A stretch of 64,000 nucleotides of DNA, taken from NCBI RefSeq assembly GCF_003345655.1, contig NZ_QQOH01000001.1, positions 992,001 to 1,056,000 of the forward strand. The letters are read 5' to 3'. The position numbers were made by a program, and so were the translations under genes. A model generated the notes under the pieces. It saw only the letters and a list, made by a program, of their open reading frames with translations. It did no database searches and was not told the origin of the DNA. The DNA is from Motiliproteus coralliicola. Lineage in GTDB: Bacteria; Pseudomonadota; Gammaproteobacteria; Pseudomonadales; Balneatricaceae. Positions 62,356 to 64,000 of this stretch are shown piece by piece (the first letter of the stretch is position 1; each line of letters starts with the position of its first letter).

Positions 62356-63761
62356 CAGGCGGCCTCCCCTCCGGCCTGTTTCGCGGCAGCAGCTCTTTCC
62401 ACCTCAAACCAGTTCTCCGGCAGTGGAATCCGATCGTACATACCGTCGACCTGCCAAGGACGACGCCGACTTCCCAGCGCTTCGGCTACCGCCAAGCCGG
62501 CCTGCAACCCGTCCTCATGGAAACCGTAGCCGCACCAGGCACCGCAATACCAAGTATTGTTATGCCCCTGCAGATGCCAGAGTTCGCGCTGGGCTTGTAG
62601 TGCGGCCGCATCGAAGGTCGGATGATCATACAGAAAAGCGGCATGAACCCGTTCCGGATCGGGCTCCGTCAAAGGATTGAGGGTGACGAACAGCGGCCGC
62701 TCCTGTGGCAATCCCTGCAGGCGGTTCATCCAATAGCTGACACTGAGCGCCGTGTCGGTTTCGGATTGACGCTGGCAAAGGTAGTTCCAACTTGCCCAGG
62801 CCCGTTGCCGCAACGGCATCAAGCTCACGTCGCTGTGCAGCAATGCCCGGTTGCGTTCGAACTTGAAGGCCTGCAGTAACGACTGTTCTTGTTGATCAGC
62901 ATCGCTGAGTAACTTCAACGACTGGTCCGCATGGCAGGCCAGCACCAACTGATCAAATTGCCAGTATTGCCCCTGCCAATCGGTCAGCAGGACCTGATCA
63001 CCGCTGCGCTGGATACTCCGCACCCCGCGATTGACCACCGCCCGCTCACCCAGTTGATCCACCAGCCGCCCGACGTATTCCCGACTTCCTCCCTCGACCG
63101 TCATCCACTGGGGACGATCTCGCAGTTGAAGCAGGCCATGGTTGGCGCAGAAGCGAAGAAAGGTTTTGGCCGGGTACTCCAGCATCTGACTGGCCGGTGT
63201 CGACCAGATCGCTGCGCCCATCGGCAGCAGATGGTCATCACGAAAACGACGACCGTACCCATAACGTTCGATCAGCTGTCCTAAAGAGGTCTGATCGTCA
63301 AGTTCGTTGAGTAGCTGCGGCGCCTGACGGTAGAACCTCAGAATATCGCTCAGCATCTGCCAGAAGCCGGGACGGAACAGGTTCGAAGCTTGAGCCAACA
63401 GGCCGGCCAGATCGCTTCCGGCATACTCCATCTGCCCCTGATTGATGGAGACAGAGAATGACATATCGGTCGCCCGTACCGGCACCTTCAAGTGCTCGAA
63501 CAATGACACCAGGTTGGGGTAGGACAGGGGATTGAACACGATAAAGCCGGTGTCTACCGCTACGGGGGGCTGATCGTCGATAGCATCCAGCAACACCGTA
63601 TTCGAGTGACCGCCGAACCGATCGTCCTTTTCAAACAGTGTCACGTCATGCTGCTGGGCCAGCAGCCAGGCACAGCTCAAACCGGCGATACCGGATCCCA
63701 CCACGGCGATACGTTGCGGTTCGGTTGAGGGCGAGGTTGCGGCAAAGCGGGTTGGGGACAT
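62355..63761 (-). CDS. FAD-dependent amine-oxidase-like oxidoreductase, first gene of lipid operon
   Basis: The ATG at 63761 has AGGAAA at good spacing; the frame opens at 63776. The 468-residue protein has the dinucleotide motif IAVVGSGIAGLSCAWLLAQQ, a second-strand Glu in LFEKDDRFGGHSNT, and AVDTGFIVFNPLSYPNL, found in this branch. Members oxidise or desaturate a fatty acyl chain; in Rhodobacter a related gene belongs to the furan fatty acid pathway. It heads the operon, with a TGATCC-type promoter element about 70 bases upstream. Confidence 0.92.
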   Translation of the reverse strand: MSPTRFAATSPSTEPQRIAVVGSGIAGLSCAWLLAQQHDVTLFEKDDRFGGHSNTVLLDAIDDQPPVAVDTGFIVFNPLSYPNLVSLFEHLKVPVRATDMSFSVSINQGQMEYAGSDLAGLLAQASNLFRPGFWQMLSDILRFYRQAPQLLNELDDQTSLGQLIERYGYGRRFRDDHLLPMGAAIWSTPASQMLEYPAKTFLRFCANHGLLQLRDRPQWMTVEGGSREYVGRLVDQLGERAVVNRGVRSIQRSGDQVLLTDWQGQYWQFDQLVLACHADQSLKLLSDADQQEQSLLQAFKFERNRALLHSDVSLMPLRQRAWASWNYLCQRQSETDTALSVSYWMNRLQGLPQERPLFVTLNPLTEPDPERVHAAFLYDHPTFDAAALQAQRELWHLQGHNNTWYCGAWCGYGFHEDGLQAGLAVAEALGSRRRPWQVDGMYDRIPLPENWFEVERAAAAKQAGGEAA

Positions 63762-63810
63762 CGACGGTTTCCTCATATTAGCGGGCTCGAACTGAGCCTA
63801 GTTTGAAAGG

Positions 63811-63838
63811 GTTACGTTCGACATAAAAAAACGGATCA
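63811..63838 (-). promoter_or_regulatory. ECF-type promoter candidate for the lipid operon
   Basis: On the minus strand, TGATCC (63838-63833) is followed after 17 bases by GTAAC (63815-63811), about 50 bases before the FAD gene start. TGATCC is the -35 element described for the RpoE/ChrR group of ECF sigma factors. The assignment rests on pattern only. Confidence 0.55.
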
Positions 63839-63929
63839 CTGCAGAAAACCTAAATAGCCAACAAAATTGACAAATTGCCGCCCATAACCGCGTCTATAGT
63901 GATTTTTGAGGTCTTAGTTACCTGGGAGG

Positions 63930-63958
63930 TGATCCAAACCCCTGGGTGGTTCGTATTA
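63930..63958 (+). promoter_or_regulatory. Second, divergent ECF-type promoter candidate
   Basis: TGATCC (63930-63935) is followed after 17 bases by GTATTA (63953-63958) on the plus strand. It has the same -35 and spacing as the minus-strand element 92 bases to the left. It would drive a gene beginning at or beyond the window edge. Confidence 0.5.
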
Positions 63959-63963
63959 CCGGT

Positions 63964-64000
63964 ATGAATGAGATCAGCAGCAAGCTAATGGATGGAATCG
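63964..64000 (+). CDS. Possible start of a divergent gene, cut by the window
   Basis: An ATG at 63964 opens a frame (MNEISSKLMDGI) to the window end, with a further in-frame ATG at 63988. It lies just past the plus-strand ECF-like element, but too close to it for a normal leader if 63964 is the start. Twelve codons do not allow a family call; the sigma factor or another regulon member is a guess. Confidence 0.25.
   Translation, partial: MNEISSKLMDGI

Noticed and set aside
1-64000. CRISPR arrays, rRNA and tRNA genes, c-di-GMP riboswitches
   Set aside because: No regularly spaced repeats, clover-leaf sequences or GEMM-like motif were seen when reading the gaps between genes; a covariance-model scan would be needed for certainty.

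Overview
The window comes from a chromosome of a moderately GC-rich, heterotrophic, aquatic-type Gammaproteobacterium. Marine Oceanospirillales-like bacteria are the best guess, although no rRNA or tRNA gene is present to fix the taxonomy. The clues are a ~1,600-residue NAD-glutamate dehydrogenase, TAXI-type TRAP transport, proton-translocating transhydrogenase (pntAB), a BCCT carrier, a betaine-type binding protein, and many multidomain c-di-GMP proteins. About 40 genes are recognisable, and no CRISPR array, intact prophage or intact insertion sequence was seen.

Layout. 0-12.5 kb is sensory: a LysM-FecR-repeat protein with a CHASE2-GGDEF-EAL protein, a lone type-3 solute-binding protein, an AraC regulator fused to a STAND/TPR-like tail with its own response regulator, a membrane GGDEF-EAL protein and a small orphan. 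12.7-24.9 kb holds gdhB, then a TAXI-TRAP system with a universal stress protein, a divergent histidine kinase and a second TAXI receptor. 25.2-33.6 kb has a PAS-PAS-GGDEF protein, a class III nucleotide cyclase, an orphan OpuAC-like protein, a DMT transporter/LysR pair, a bestrophin-like channel and a TSUP permease. 33.8-36.3 kb carries a translationally coupled pair of unassigned cytosolic proteins. 36.3-39.5 kb looks accessory: an integrase remnant, several hairpins and a quinone oxidoreductase/LysR pair.

39.5-45.2 kb is a catabolic locus: LysR, aldehyde dehydrogenase, atypical M19 dipeptidase and BCCT carrier, closed by a strong terminator and followed by a RidA-family gene. It probably takes up and degrades a betaine-like or other N-compound. 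45.4-56.4 kb has a DUF599 protein, a MATE pump, a GGDEF sensor, an AraC/DMT pair, pntAB and a Cache-PAS protein with a ruined GGDEF motif that keeps its c-di-GMP I-site.

56.5-63.8 kb is a tightly overlapping seven-gene lipid operon: FAD oxidoreductase, DUF1365, cyclopropane-type methyltransferase, MFS, DUF6134-like, SDR and NTF2-like genes. Its upstream region has two divergent copies of a TGATCC-N17-GTA element that resembles promoters of the RpoE/ChrR (singlet-oxygen) sigma factor group. I consider this the most coherent system in the window. The AraC-STAND-tail/response-regulator pair and the unassigned 573/249-residue pair are the best candidates for undescribed biology.
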